Assembly: GCA_937888905.1 (NCBI GenBank)
Contig: CALATA010000011.1
Coordinates: 1 to 64,000, forward strand
DNA from: Terrimonas sp937888905
Lineage (GTDB): Bacteria; Bacteroidota; Bacteroidia; Chitinophagales; Chitinophagaceae
Reading direction: 5' to 3'
Length of the DNA stretch: 64,000 nucleotides
The notes beneath the pieces were generated by a model, which was not told where the DNA came from, searched no databases, and saw nothing but the letters and a program-made list of their open reading frames with translations. Both the position numbers and the translations under genes were made by a program. Positions 1 through 9,624 of this stretch are shown here, one piece after another (position 1 is the first letter of the stretch; the number at the start of each line of letters is the position of its first letter).

Positions 1-2200
1 TGCCGGAAGCTACGCCGGTAAAGGTATAAGGTGAAGGCTGACCCGTAACGGGTGTGCCGCCATCCAGGGTATAAGTATAGGGTGCCGTACCGTTTGTACT
101 CGTAACATTCACCACGATCTGTCCGTTGTTGACACCCGCGCATGTTGTACCGGTTGGTGTCAGCGTTGCTGTGAGGCCACTGCCTGCCGTAACCGTTACT
201 GAAATATTTACCGAAGTACAAAGGCCATTTTCACGAATGAGCACCGTGTAGTTGCCTGGCGCAAGACCTGTAAACACGTTGCTGCTCTGCCAGGTTCCTC
301 CGTTGATATTGTATTCATAAGGTCCGCTTCCATTGGTGGGCGTTACTGTAATCGTTCCGTTGTTTACACCCGCACAGGATGTTGCGGTAGCAACAGCGGT
401 TCCGGTCACCGTTCCCGTACCTGCATCAACAGTTACAGGAATAAAGCTGGCCGTACAGCCCGCACCATCACGCACATCGATGAAGTAAGTGCCCGGTGCG
501 AGACCGCTGAAAATATTACTGGTCTGCCAGGGACCGAAGTTGATGCGGTATTCAATGGTAGGTGTGCCACCGGGAACACTTATTTCAATGCGGCCATTGT
601 TGGCCCCTGTGCAGGATGTTGCATAAGGAGTAGCCGTTACCTGTAATGCGGGACCCTGCGTTACTGTTACCGGAATATTGGTGGCTCGGCATCCTGCAGC
701 ATCCACCACTGAAACAAAATAGTTACCGGGCGCAAGACCTGTAAATACATTATTGCCGGTTTGCACTACGGGCGCAGTTGGCGTGGCTTCAGGTGTAAGT
801 GTATAAGTAAGCGGTGCAATGGAATTGGGGGCATCTACCGTAACGGTTCCCGAAGGTGAACCCACACAATTGGTAGGAGCAGGTGTAACCGTCGTAGCCA
901 AGACACCTGTTGAAGTAACCGTGATGTTCACCGTGCTGCTGCAAGATCCGTCTGCATTGGTTACAAGAATAGTATGCGGACCACCGAGTAATCCGGTGAA
1001 GGTATAAGGAGATGGCCCGGTTACAGGTGTGCCGCCGTCAAGTGTGTAAGTAAATGGTCCTGTTCCGGAAACAGGAGGAACCGTGACCGTGATGGTGCCG
1101 GTGCCCGTTGCACCACAGGCCGTTTGCGTCATGGTGGCGGTGGCCAGCAAGGTGCTTTTGTTTACTGTAATGGTATCCAGGCTCACCAGCTGCGTACCCG
1201 GACCATCGCAGGCGGCGAATGTAGTGCGAATCACAAAACGTTCCGTATTGGCAGTCGGACAAAAAGAAGGGAAGGTGACATCCAGCATGCCTTGGACGGT
1301 GGTAGTGGTATCGCCAAGAGCTATAAAATTGTGGTTGATATCGAGTACTTCACATCGCACAAAACGCGATGCGCCGCCTGACGGGACAAAAGTGTAGGCA
1401 GTATTATGTTCGTTCCATACAGTAGCATTTTTACCAGGGGCGGCGGTGGCCAGTGTTGCATCTTTCTGTACGCCGAGAATAGCCAGGTTATCATTCCAGT
1501 CACCCGGATCGGTTGGTTTATCTTTGATGAACACATCGATCACACCGGTGGACTCATACATCACTATTTGAGACGTATGAATCGAATCTTCGTCACCGAA
1601 GAGGGGTACTTCATTAAAACTTACGATCAGGCGACGGCAGGGCGCTGAACCTTCTACCCTCCATTCGATCTTGCGGCCGGGAGGCGGCGCACTGTTGGGA
1701 TCGATATCATGAAAGACACCAAAAATTGCCAGTGGCGGATATTGTTCATCACTCTGGCTGGCACATGTTCCTGTTCCGATAAACGGGATTGGGTTCGTGC
1801 GCAAATCCCAGTCGTTTTTACAATCGGCCTTTGTGGCATCAAACGTTACCACGCCATTGGAGCCAATGACAAACTGATTGTACGTATTACCATAAAAACA
1901 AAAATTAAACGGCAGCGAAAGCAGGTGGCTGAACTGGTCATCCACATAGATTTCTGTTGGCACGTTTCCCCCCGGTGTAACATACGCATACGGAGTATAC
2001 GGCCTTGGTGCCACGCGATAATCCGTTGTCGCTTTCAGGTGAGGAATCCGTACCGGAACATTTACACAGTTTTGCCCGCATGGCAGGTTGACAACTGTAT
2101 TGTTTAAGCCGGTATTAAAGCAGTTTTGTGAAGAAGAGAGATTAACCAGACCCATCAAAAAGAGAATAGTCATGGTTAGTCTTACCAGGTTCAATCTCAT
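1..2200 (-). CDS. Secreted surface protein with SprB-like repeats (partial, C-terminus off the left edge)
   Basis: The reading frame is open from an ATG at 2200 to the window edge, giving about 733 residues. It begins MRLNLVRLTM with a signal peptide ending near SSQ. A roughly 300-residue N-terminal domain follows, closely related to the N-terminus of the protein at 5763-7799 (shared elements such as PYAY, FCFYG, IGSNG, EWRVEG). The rest is a series of about 80-residue repeats of the SprB type, each with a CxGxNNGxI-like start, a YTLDGGTPV-like middle and a FTGLAPGxY-like end. SprB repeats are known from gliding-motility adhesins exported by type IX secretion. Any C-terminal sorting domain lies outside the window, so the export route is inferred. 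Confidence 0.85.
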   Translation of the reverse strand, partial: MRLNLVRLTMTILFLMGLVNLSSSQNCFNTGLNNTVVNLPCGQNCVNVPVRIPHLKATTDYRVAPRPYTPYAYVTPGGNVPTEIYVDDQFSHLLSLPFNFCFYGNTYNQFVIGSNGVVTFDATKADCKNDWDLRTNPIPFIGTGTCASQSDEQYPPLAIFGVFHDIDPNSAPPPGRKIEWRVEGSAPCRRLIVSFNEVPLFGDEDSIHTSQIVMYESTGVIDVFIKDKPTDPGDWNDNLAILGVQKDATLATAAPGKNATVWNEHNTAYTFVPSGGASRFVRCEVLDINHNFIALGDTTTTVQGMLDVTFPSFCPTANTERFVIRTTFAACDGPGTQLVSLDTITVNKSTLLATATMTQTACGATGTGTITVTVPPVSGTGPFTYTLDGGTPVTGPSPYTFTGLLGGPHTILVTNADGSCSSTVNITVTSTGVLATTVTPAPTNCVGSPSGTVTVDAPNSIAPLTYTLTPEATPTAPVVQTGNNVFTGLAPGNYFVSVVDAAGCRATNIPVTVTQGPALQVTATPYATSCTGANNGRIEISVPGGTPTIEYRINFGPWQTSNIFSGLAPGTYFIDVRDGAGCTASFIPVTVDAGTGTVTGTAVATATSCAGVNNGTITVTPTNGSGPYEYNINGGTWQSSNVFTGLAPGNYTVLIRENGLCTSVNISVTVTAGSGLTATLTPTGTTCAGVNNGQIVVNVTSTNGTAPYTYTLDGGTPVTGQPSPYTFTGVASG

Positions 2201-2355
2201 AGCAGCGATGTGTAGTGTGTGTGTTTCGTGTATTTTTCAGCCCCCTAAAGGAGTTCTGAAGTTAAGGAAAAGTTATTACTACACCTCAATACCAGCCTGA
2301 TTTGTAAAGAAAAGGTTATATTTTTTTTACCCATTTTCCTGGCTTGATAAAGGGG

Positions 2356-2388
2356 AAAAAAAATAACGACCTGATCGCTAGGTCGTTA
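2356..2388 (-). terminator. Rho-independent terminator of the rsh gene
   Basis: A perfect 9-bp stem (2364-2372 with 2380-2388, TAACGACCT) around a 7-nt loop is followed, on the minus strand, by a run of eight T. It lies 26 nt past the rsh stop codon. Confidence 0.85.
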
Positions 2389-2413
2389 AGTTCAAAAGCC
2401 GGTTTGTATTCTT

Positions 2414-4669
2414 TTAATTTGGAATATCTTCTGTATCATATCGCTCCACTGACTCGATACCTGGCAGCGCCCGCAGGCTTTGCACCAGGTGATCCAACTC
2501 TTCCTTATCATGCACGTATAAGCGGATATTACCTTCGAAAAGGCCTTCGCGTGCTTCAATCGTAAGCGCCGCAATGTTTACACGCAGTTCTCCCGATATC
2601 AGCATCGTGATCTTATTTACCACGCCCACATCATCCATTCCCACGATCTTCACGCCCGTAAGAAAGGATATCTCTTTATTCTTCGCCCATTTCGTTTTCA
2701 CCACGCGATGTCCATAGTTCGACAAGAGCTTGGTGGCGTTGGGGCAATTGGTCCGGTGAATAGTAAGCCCTTTGCCGGTTGTAACAAATCCAAATACATC
2801 ATCACCCGGAATAGGCTTGCAGCAATTGGCCAGGTTGTAGACAATCTTGTCGCTGCTTTCGCCGAAGATGATCAGCTCCGCATCTTTCTTGTTGTTGTTG
2901 TGAGCGAGCTGCGATGGAAGGTTGTCGTGCTTATGTTCCGTCACTGGTTTCAGTGGCTTCGGTGCTTCTATCCGGTCGCCGGTCACTTTGAAATCCTTCA
3001 GCTCTTTCAGGTCGATGTTCTTGATCGCGATCTGGTAAAACAGTTCGAGGTTCGATGACAGTTTGTAATGCTGCACCAGTTCGTCGATATTCGGTTGCTG
3101 CATGCTGGCACCAACGCCTTCAAGCTTGCGTTGCAGCGTGTATTTGCCCTCGTCAGCTACTTTCTTCTTTTCTTCTTTGAGCGCGTCTTTGATCCGTCCT
3201 CTTGCTTTGGCCGTTACCACAAACGACAACCAGTCTTCCGAAGGTTGCTGTTTGCTGCTGGTGATAATCTCCACCTGGTCGCCACTGCGCAGCTTGTGAC
3301 TGATGGGCACTAGTTTATGATTCACCTTGGCGCCGATGGTCTTCACACCGATCGCACTGTGGATCGAGAAGGCAAAGTCCAGCGCGGTGCTGTCAACCGG
3401 CAGCATTTTTACATCCCCTTTCGGCGTGTACACATAGATTTCTTCGGCAAGAAAGCTGGTTTTGAAGTCCTGCAGAAAATCAATGCTGTCCGTTTCCTGG
3501 TTGCCGATCATTTCGCGGATCTGCTGAAACCATTTATCGAAGCGGCTTTCATCGGCCGCACCCTCTTTGTATTTCCAGTGGGCAGCCAGGCCTTTTTCTG
3601 CTATCTCATTCATCCGCTTGGTGCGGATCTGGACTTCCACCCATCTACCCTGCGGCCCCATTACCGTTGTGTGCAAAGCTTCATATCCGTTTGACTTCGG
3701 ATTGCTCAACCAGTCGCGCAGTCGCTCGGGTGACGGGGTGTATTCATCCGTGATCATGGAGTACACTTTCCAGCAATCCTCTTTTTCTTTTTCCGGAGGA
3801 GAATCGAGGATAATGCGGATCGCAAAGAGATCATATACCTCCTCGAAGCTGACACCTTTCTTTTTTATTTTATTGGAAATGGAGTGAATGCTTTTAGGAC
3901 GGCCCTGTATCTCAAAATTGAAATGTCCTTTCTCGAGTTTTTCTTTGATAGGCCGAATAAATTCATTGATGTATTTGGTGCGCTCGCGTTTGGTTTCTGC
4001 CAGTTTGCGGGCAATTTCCTTATAGGTTTCCGGTTCCATGTATTTCATGGCCAGATCTTCCATTTCCGTTTTGATGTTGTACAACCCCATCCGGTGTGCG
4101 AGCGGTGCGTATACGTACACGGTCTCTGACGCGATCTTGAGTTGTTTTTCACGCTTCATGCTTTCGAGCGTACGCATGTTGTGCAGACGGTCGGCCAATT
4201 TGATCAGGATCACCCGCGGATCGTCCGTGAGGGTCAGCAGAATTTTCTTAAAATTTTCCGCCTGCGCCGAAGCATTGACATCGATGACGTTGGAAATTTT
4301 GGTAAGACCGTCTACGATCCTCGCGATCTCGTTGCCAAATTCGCGTTCCACATCTTCGAGGGTTATATCTGTATCTTCAACCGTATCGTGTAGCAACGCA
4401 CAGATGGAGGAACGTACCCCCAACCCTATTTCTTCCACACATATTTTGGATACGGCCAGCGGGTGCAGGATGTAAGGTTCACCGCTTTTGCGGCGCATGG
4501 TCCTGTGAGCGTCGGCGGCCATTTCAAAAGCAACGCGCAGCAGGTCTTTGTCGCCGGGCTTCAATTTCAGCTTCAGCGAGCGCAACAGTGAACGGTATTC
4601 CCTCAGAATCAGCTTTCTTTCCTGTTCTTCATTGAGGTTATAGCGGGGGACTTGAGCAACAGTTTCCAT
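2414..4669 (-). CDS. rsh: Bifunctional (p)ppGpp synthetase/hydrolase (RelA/SpoT family)
   Basis: This enzyme makes and degrades the alarmone (p)ppGpp and so drives the stringent response. The 751 residues show the whole family architecture: an HD hydrolase domain (HP at 69-70, ALLHDTVEDTD with H94-D95, then KLADRLHNMRT), a synthetase domain (IHSISNKIKKKG and the NGYEALHTTV motif), a TGS domain (EIYVYTPKGD) and a C-terminal ACT domain. Because the HD pair is intact, it should be bifunctional. The ATG at 4669 is preferred over an in-frame TTG one codon upstream. It is a single gene with its own terminator, lying between two surface-protein paralogues that have no obvious functional tie to it. 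Confidence 0.96.
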   Translation of the reverse strand: METVAQVPRYNLNEEQERKLILREYRSLLRSLKLKLKPGDKDLLRVAFEMAADAHRTMRRKSGEPYILHPLAVSKICVEEIGLGVRSSICALLHDTVEDTDITLEDVEREFGNEIARIVDGLTKISNVIDVNASAQAENFKKILLTLTDDPRVILIKLADRLHNMRTLESMKREKQLKIASETVYVYAPLAHRMGLYNIKTEMEDLAMKYMEPETYKEIARKLAETKRERTKYINEFIRPIKEKLEKGHFNFEIQGRPKSIHSISNKIKKKGVSFEEVYDLFAIRIILDSPPEKEKEDCWKVYSMITDEYTPSPERLRDWLSNPKSNGYEALHTTVMGPQGRWVEVQIRTKRMNEIAEKGLAAHWKYKEGAADESRFDKWFQQIREMIGNQETDSIDFLQDFKTSFLAEEIYVYTPKGDVKMLPVDSTALDFAFSIHSAIGVKTIGAKVNHKLVPISHKLRSGDQVEIITSSKQQPSEDWLSFVVTAKARGRIKDALKEEKKKVADEGKYTLQRKLEGVGASMQQPNIDELVQHYKLSSNLELFYQIAIKNIDLKELKDFKVTGDRIEAPKPLKPVTEHKHDNLPSQLAHNNNKKDAELIIFGESSDKIVYNLANCCKPIPGDDVFGFVTTGKGLTIHRTNCPNATKLLSNYGHRVVKTKWAKNKEISFLTGVKIVGMDDVGVVNKITMLISGELRVNIAALTIEAREGLFEGNIRLYVHDKEELDHLVQSLRALPGIESVERYDTEDIPN

Positions 4670-4732
4670 CAACTACGAATTTACTGAAAACAGGTGAATT
4701 GTGAATGGTCAATCGTGAATGGTGAACAACAC

Positions 4733-4782
4733 AGCCGTTCCAACTGGCCCTTCGATAACTTAAGGGACCAGTTGGAACGGCT
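4733..4782. repeat. Perfect 15-bp inverted repeat (palindromic intergenic element)
   Basis: The arms at 4733-4747 and 4768-4782 (AGCCGTTCCAACTGG and its complement) are perfectly paired. An inner 5-bp complement (CCCTT/AAGGG) would lengthen the stem. There is no T run on either side, so it is not a typical terminator. It lies between the PorP-like gene and rsh and is bordered by GTGAATGG-type short repeats. Confidence 0.7.
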
Positions 4783-4829
4783 GCTTCACTTATTACTTAC
4801 AACTTATAACGGCTGCTTTATCCTGCACC

Positions 4830-5732
4830 TCACTTCAGGAAATCATACCTCAGCAGTATCTCATGCGCATTGCTCCCGCGGTCATAAATACTCAGCGGCG
4901 TACTGTAGATATCAAATGAATAGCCCAATACCAGTTTTTTCTTCACTTTCACGCCGGCTGAGAGCATCCAGCTCTGACGCAAACGCATGCTCACACCCCA
5001 CCAGAATACCTCACGGTGCTCCACCCTTGCCCCGCCCTGGAATTCAAGTGGTGCATTCGGCAGATAAATGAATAAAATATTCGGCGTGATCACCGTATTA
5101 CCATCCACATCCCAATTGTAGCGGCTGTGGAAGTAGTAGTGGCGGTAAAGCCGTCCCGTCTCCGAGCGCGACAGATCGCCGGAATAAAAATCAAGTTTGG
5201 ATTGGATCAGGTTGGCCACCGATGCACCTGCCTGAAATTTCCTAGAGGTATAGCTCAGGCCAAAACCCGCGTCAGCAGAAAAACGGTTTCCCGCGCCCGC
5301 CAGCACCGGATCATTGGCACCAAGCGATTCACTCAGCTTTCCTTTGTCGATGCTGTATTGCTGAAAACGGCCTTCGATGCCCAGTGAAAAACTTGCGTCA
5401 TTCTGCAAAGGCACATGATAGGCATAGGCCATCTGCAAACCCGTCCGCCGCGTTGGGCCGGTCACATCGTTGTAGAGATAACCACCCAATCCGAGTTTTA
5501 CGGAAGGCAGGTAAGCCGAACCAAATACAGTGGTTGTTTTGGGACTGCCATCGATGCCGCTCCACATACTGCGGTAAGTAGCACCGATAGAACCGTATTT
5601 ATTTACACCTGCGACGGATGGATTGTGAAATACACCCTGCATGTCGTAAAGAGATGATGTGGCGATCTGCTGCGCCCGGGTAGCCGAAACACCCAGCACC
5701 AGCACTGATATTATTGCGATAAAACGTTTCAT
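4830..5732 (-). CDS. PorP/SprF family outer membrane protein (type IX secretion partner)
   Basis: A 300-residue protein with a signal peptide (MKRFIAIISVLVLGVSATRA, cut near AQQ) and a beta-barrel-like sequence rich in alternating aromatic and small residues. Diagnostic family features are LYDMQGVFHNPSVAGV near the mature N-terminus, the GIGA/GLGGYLYND strands, and the closing LLRYDF segment. PorP/SprF proteins sit in the outer membrane and are needed to export or anchor specific type IX substrates, particularly those with type B sorting domains. The gene starts 30 nt after the stop of such a substrate (5763-7799), a standard operon pairing. Confidence 0.92.
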   Translation of the reverse strand: MKRFIAIISVLVLGVSATRAQQIATSSLYDMQGVFHNPSVAGVNKYGSIGATYRSMWSGIDGSPKTTTVFGSAYLPSVKLGLGGYLYNDVTGPTRRTGLQMAYAYHVPLQNDASFSLGIEGRFQQYSIDKGKLSESLGANDPVLAGAGNRFSADAGFGLSYTSRKFQAGASVANLIQSKLDFYSGDLSRSETGRLYRHYYFHSRYNWDVDGNTVITPNILFIYLPNAPLEFQGGARVEHREVFWWGVSMRLRQSWMLSAGVKVKKKLVLGYSFDIYSTPLSIYDRGSNAHEILLRYDFLK

Positions 5733-5762
5733 GTCGTGTCTTTTGCTTGGTTGACAATAGGG

Positions 5763-7799
5763 TTAGCGGAGAATGGTGAGGTTTCCTTTGAGATGTTCTT
5801 TTTTACCGTTGACAAGCTCATAGCTGATCACGAAATAGTAAGTTCCGTCAGGCAGTGGTTTGCCTTTATAGGTTCCGTCCCATGTATTCCGGTAGTCCCT
5901 GGATTCATACACTTTGGCGCCATACCGGTTGAACACCTGCACGTCTGCGCTCTTCAGGCAGGAGCCGGTTGTCACCAGCCAGAGATCATTCACACCGTCA
6001 CCATTGGGTGTAAAGGCTTCCATCGGGCGCAGACAGTTGGGCAGCAGCGTCAATGTTACCTGGTCTGTTGCTTTACATCCCTGCGGTGTGGTTACTTCCA
6101 ATGTATACGTGGTGGTTTGGTTGAGGGAAACGGTTGGATTCAATACCGTTGCGGAACTCAATCCCGCAGAGGGCGACCACAAATAAGAACCGGTGGAACC
6201 ACTGGCCTGCATGGTGTATTGCTGGCCGGTAATGACGAATGCATCCGGACCGGCATCGATCGTGGCGCCCGGCGCTACGGTCACAACAAATGCGTCTGTA
6301 GCCGTACAGTTAGCCGTGCTCGCCGTTACCGTATAGGTGGTTGTTTGTGTTGGAGAGAATACGGGTGCCGGCGATGTAGGCGCACTTACTCCGGTGGTTG
6401 GTGACCAACTGTAAGTGGTGGCATTCGATACGGCTCCTCGTGTGAAAGATGCGCCGGTACATATAGCGGTATCGGCTCCGGCATTTACTGTAACCGCCCC
6501 CTGCAATGTAAGGGTTGCGGTTTGCGTGAAACGGCAGAAGCCCGCCGCATCGGTTACAACCACATTATAAGTACCCGCCTGTACGTTGGTGAACACGTTA
6601 CCGGATTGGGTGGTGGTACCGTTGTTGATGCTATATGATAGCGGAGGCGCACCGCCACTTGCCTGAACAGTAATCGATCCGCCTGCGGTACAGGTTGGAT
6701 TCACCGAGGTTACACTGGCCACGATGGGTACGCTTTTCTTAACGTAGATGGTATCAAGGAATGAAACCTCGATGTTGGGATTGCTGCAGGAAGCATATAC
6801 CACCCGCACACCGTAAGCCGTGCTGTCGGCGGTGGGACATACGTTGGCAAAATTCACATTAAGCATCGCACCTGCGGCAGACGATGTATCAGTAGTATTG
6901 GTAGCAATGACGACGTTGTTAAGCAGTAATTCTGCTCTTTTAAACATAGGTGTGCCGCCCGAGGGTACAAAGCGGAAACAGGAATCCATGCCTGCACGCC
7001 CCCATACGGTGGCATTTTTGCCGGGGGCCGTCACGGCATTGTCGCGCGTTGCATTCTGTACACCAAGAATGGCAAGTCCCGAATTCCAACCGGCACAAAC
7101 CGGTTTATCTTTTATATATACTTCAACGATCCCTGTATTTTCATAAATAACCATCTGGCTGGTAGCCGTAATATCTTCGCAATCGAACAAAGGCACCTGG
7201 TTGTAGCTGGCGATAAAGCGGCGTTTGGGCGCTGTGCCTTCTACACGCCATTCAATTTTTCGCTCGCCCCCGTAGGTATTGGTGGGATAAACATCATGGT
7301 AAGGGCCCATAATACTGGCGCCCGGATAATAAGCGGGAGACGCTGTATTCGATGAACCTCCGGCATAAGGAATAGGTATCGGCGTACCATTTCCGGAATT
7401 GGTGGCCAGCGGCCATGCATTGGTCTGCCCGGCGTGGCTGGCATTGAAAGTGATAATGGAATTGGAACCAACCACAGCGGAACTGTAATCGATGCCATAG
7501 AAGCAAAAACTGAAACCAATCGGAAAAGGAATGGCCGCGCTGAAGCGGTCATCGGTGTAAAGCGCTGTAAGTTCGGTGCCCGCAGTTGTTTTGTACGCGT
7601 AAGGCAGGTACTGTGGATTAGTGACCGTGTACGTACTGGTCTGTTTGATGTGTGGCACCTGAAAGCTGATGGTAGCACAAGTGGCGCCGCAGGGAACGCG
7701 CACGGTGTCATTGGCAATGTAAAAAACGGTAGCTGGATTCTGGGATTTTGCCGTCACGACAATACAAATGACGGCCAGGAGTAAAGATACTTTTCTCAT
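5763..7799 (-). CDS. Secreted protein with gliding-motility-associated C-terminal (type B) sorting domain
   Basis: This 678-residue protein starts with a signal peptide (MRKVSLLLAVICIVVTAKS). An N-terminal domain shared with the partial protein at 1-2200 comes next, then one SprB-like repeat (VNPTCTAGGSITV to VVVTDAAGFC), then two PKD-like segments with VNAGADTAIC and YSWSPTTG motifs. The last ~85 residues form the type B sorting domain: AFTPNGDGVNDLW, VFNRYGAKVYES, WDGTYKGKPLPDGTYYFVI. It is therefore predicted to be exported through type IX secretion and displayed on the surface, with the PorP/SprF protein downstream as its dedicated partner. The binding target is unknown. Confidence 0.92.
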   Translation of the reverse strand: MRKVSLLLAVICIVVTAKSQNPATVFYIANDTVRVPCGATCATISFQVPHIKQTSTYTVTNPQYLPYAYKTTAGTELTALYTDDRFSAAIPFPIGFSFCFYGIDYSSAVVGSNSIITFNASHAGQTNAWPLATNSGNGTPIPIPYAGGSSNTASPAYYPGASIMGPYHDVYPTNTYGGERKIEWRVEGTAPKRRFIASYNQVPLFDCEDITATSQMVIYENTGIVEVYIKDKPVCAGWNSGLAILGVQNATRDNAVTAPGKNATVWGRAGMDSCFRFVPSGGTPMFKRAELLLNNVVIATNTTDTSSAAGAMLNVNFANVCPTADSTAYGVRVVYASCSNPNIEVSFLDTIYVKKSVPIVASVTSVNPTCTAGGSITVQASGGAPPLSYSINNGTTTQSGNVFTNVQAGTYNVVVTDAAGFCRFTQTATLTLQGAVTVNAGADTAICTGASFTRGAVSNATTYSWSPTTGVSAPTSPAPVFSPTQTTTYTVTASTANCTATDAFVVTVAPGATIDAGPDAFVITGQQYTMQASGSTGSYLWSPSAGLSSATVLNPTVSLNQTTTYTLEVTTPQGCKATDQVTLTLLPNCLRPMEAFTPNGDGVNDLWLVTTGSCLKSADVQVFNRYGAKVYESRDYRNTWDGTYKGKPLPDGTYYFVISYELVNGKKEHLKGNLTILR

Positions 7800-8029
7800 G
7801 AGCAGTGTGTGTGTATTAATTTAAAACGCTATTAGTCAGCGGTTTTTTCAGGATTGGATCCTTTAGGAGGTCGAAGGCAGTCGTATGTATACTTATCTGC
7901 GTTTTCTGATGGCTGTAACCTAAACCTACAACTTTTTAACTTATTGTTAGGTTTTGTTGAAAATTTTTTACTCCCATAAAAAAAATGAAAGCCATGTCGC
8001 CGGAAAAAGGTTGTTCCCCGCAAAAATCC

Positions 8030-8037
8030 TACATTTG
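8030..8037 (+). promoter_or_regulatory. Putative promoter -7 box for tRNA-Leu
   Basis: TACATTTG matches the Bacteroidota -7 consensus TAnnTTTG exactly and ends 11 nt before the tRNA. A TTG lies 16 nt upstream (8011-8013), a somewhat short spacing for the -33 element. The tRNA-Ala gene shows nearly the same geometry. Confidence 0.55.
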
Positions 8038-8048
8038 CAGCCCGTTTC

Positions 8049-8130
8049 CCGGATGTGGTGGAATTGGTAGACACGTCAGACTTAGGATCTGATGCCGCAA
8101 GGTGTGGGGGTTCGAGTCCCTCCATCCGGA
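8049..8130 (+). tRNA. tRNA-Leu (anticodon UAG)
   Basis: A complete cloverleaf can be drawn by hand. The acceptor stem CCGGATG pairs with CATCCGG. The D arm contains GGAATTGGTAGAC. The anticodon stem CAGA/TCTG holds the loop CTTAGGA with anticodon TAG. A variable arm follows, then a T arm with TTCGAGT. The discriminator is A at 8130 and CCA is not encoded. The length of 82 nt with a variable arm fits a class II tRNA. Trigger factor starts only 51 nt downstream, with no terminator seen between them. Confidence 0.93.
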
Positions 8131-8181
8131 CAGGAAAAACAGTTGCCTTCAGGGGGCTGTTACATTTATATAAACTATTTT

Positions 8182-9570
8182 ATGGCAACGATCACGAAAG
8201 AGAGCATTGGCCCTTTACACGAAAAGATTTCCGTGAAACTGGAGAAATCTGATTACCTCCCTTCTTTTGAGAAGGCGCTTAAGGAATACAGTAAAAAAGC
8301 AAACATTCCCGGTTTCCGTAAGGGAATGGTGCCCGCCGGTCTGATCAAAAAGATGTACGGCCCTTCTTTGTTCACCGACGAAGTACTGCGCTCCGTTGAC
8401 CGCGAGCTGGTAGGTCATCTTCAGCAGGACAAAGTAGAGATCTTCGCTCAACCATTGCCCCTCGACACCGATATCAGCCAACTCGATGTGAATAATCCCA
8501 GCGATTACACGTTCCATTTTGAAGTAGGACTGAAACCCGATTTCCAACTGCCTGAACTGTCCAAAGCAGCTATCACCAACTATAAGGTGACTGTAACCGA
8601 CGAAATGATCGACAACGAGATCACCCGTCTGCAGAACCGTTACGGCAACATGAAAGACGAAGAAACCGTTAACGCTGACGACAACGTACTGAACGTAACC
8701 TTCGTTGAAACGGAAAACGGCGCAGAAAAAGAAGGCGGTGTAAATAAAGAAAATTCATTACTCGTAAAATATTTCAGCGAAAGCTTCCGCCCTTCACTGC
8801 AAGGCAAGAAAGCCGGCGATGAAGTAACGGTTCAACTGGAAAAAGCATTCGACGATAAAGAACTGGAAGTGATTCTGGGAGACCTGGGTCTGACCAAAGA
8901 AGACGCCGGCAAAGAGTTCAGCATTCGCATCACTAAAGTTGGCCTGCTGGAAAAGAAAGAACTGGAAGAAGGTTTCTTTGAGCAACTCTATCCCGGTCAG
9001 GACGTGAAAACTGAAAGTGATTTCCGCAACAAAATCCGCGAAGAGATCGAAGCCTATTGGGCTGGTCAGTCACGCAACCAGATCCACGACCAGGTGTTTC
9101 ACCAACTGGTAGATCATACTGCAGTGGAGTTCCCTGAAACCTTCCTGAAAAAATGGCTGCGCACACAACCGGAAGCGGAAGGCGGTGCTCCCAAAACGGA
9201 AGAAGAAGTAGAAAAAGAATTCCCCACTTTCCGCAACCAATTGAAGTGGACCCTGATCTCTGACAAGATTGTGAACGACAACGGTATCCAGGTACAGCCT
9301 GATGAGTTGCGTTCATTTGCCAAACAGCAATTGTTTGGTTACATGAGCAACATGGGCGCTGGTGCAAATGGCATGGAAGATCAACCCTGGGTAAATGATT
9401 ACGTAGAGAAGATGATGAAAGACCGCAAGTATGTGGAAGATGCTTACAACCGCATCCAGGCGCAGAAAATATTCGAATGGGCTGAAACCAAGGTAAATCC
9501 TGCCGACAAAGCGATCGGTGCGGAAGAATTTACTGAAATGGTATCTGCGCACCAGCACAGCCACCATTAA
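8182..9570 (+). CDS. tig: Trigger factor (ribosome-associated peptidyl-prolyl isomerase/chaperone)
   Basis: Trigger factor binds the ribosome exit tunnel and shields nascent chains. The 462-residue product begins MATITKESIGPLHEKISV. Its N-terminal ribosome-binding domain carries the signature IPGFRKGMVP (the GFRxGxxP loop). A divergent PPIase region and a long helical C-terminal domain follow, ending in a His-rich tail (HQHSHH). A longer in-frame start at 8092 would overlap the tRNA-Leu and is rejected. Trigger factor directly upstream of clpP and clpX is a widespread bacterial order linking folding with proteolysis. Confidence 0.95.
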   Translation: MATITKESIGPLHEKISVKLEKSDYLPSFEKALKEYSKKANIPGFRKGMVPAGLIKKMYGPSLFTDEVLRSVDRELVGHLQQDKVEIFAQPLPLDTDISQLDVNNPSDYTFHFEVGLKPDFQLPELSKAAITNYKVTVTDEMIDNEITRLQNRYGNMKDEETVNADDNVLNVTFVETENGAEKEGGVNKENSLLVKYFSESFRPSLQGKKAGDEVTVQLEKAFDDKELEVILGDLGLTKEDAGKEFSIRITKVGLLEKKELEEGFFEQLYPGQDVKTESDFRNKIREEIEAYWAGQSRNQIHDQVFHQLVDHTAVEFPETFLKKWLRTQPEAEGGAPKTEEEVEKEFPTFRNQLKWTLISDKIVNDNGIQVQPDELRSFAKQQLFGYMSNMGAGANGMEDQPWVNDYVEKMMKDRKYVEDAYNRIQAQKIFEWAETKVNPADKAIGAEEFTEMVSAHQHSHH

Positions 9571-9599
9571 TCGTTTCATTCCCGATTTTTACAAAAAAG

Positions 9600-9624
9600 G
9601 CTGACCTCCGGGTCAGCTTTTTTT
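9600..9624 (+). terminator. Terminator after tig
   Basis: Stem GCTGACC/GGTCAGC (9600-9606 with 9611-9617), a 4-nt loop and seven T. An A run before the stem means it could also act on the minus strand. Confidence 0.88.

Noticed and set aside
819..2300. Plus-strand frames opposite the SprB-repeat gene
   Set aside because: Antisense shadows of the repeat-rich gene; no signal peptide or domain was seen in them.
8092..8181. Longer in-frame start of trigger factor
   Set aside because: It begins inside the tRNA-Leu gene and the added residues have no family similarity; the product starts at 8182.
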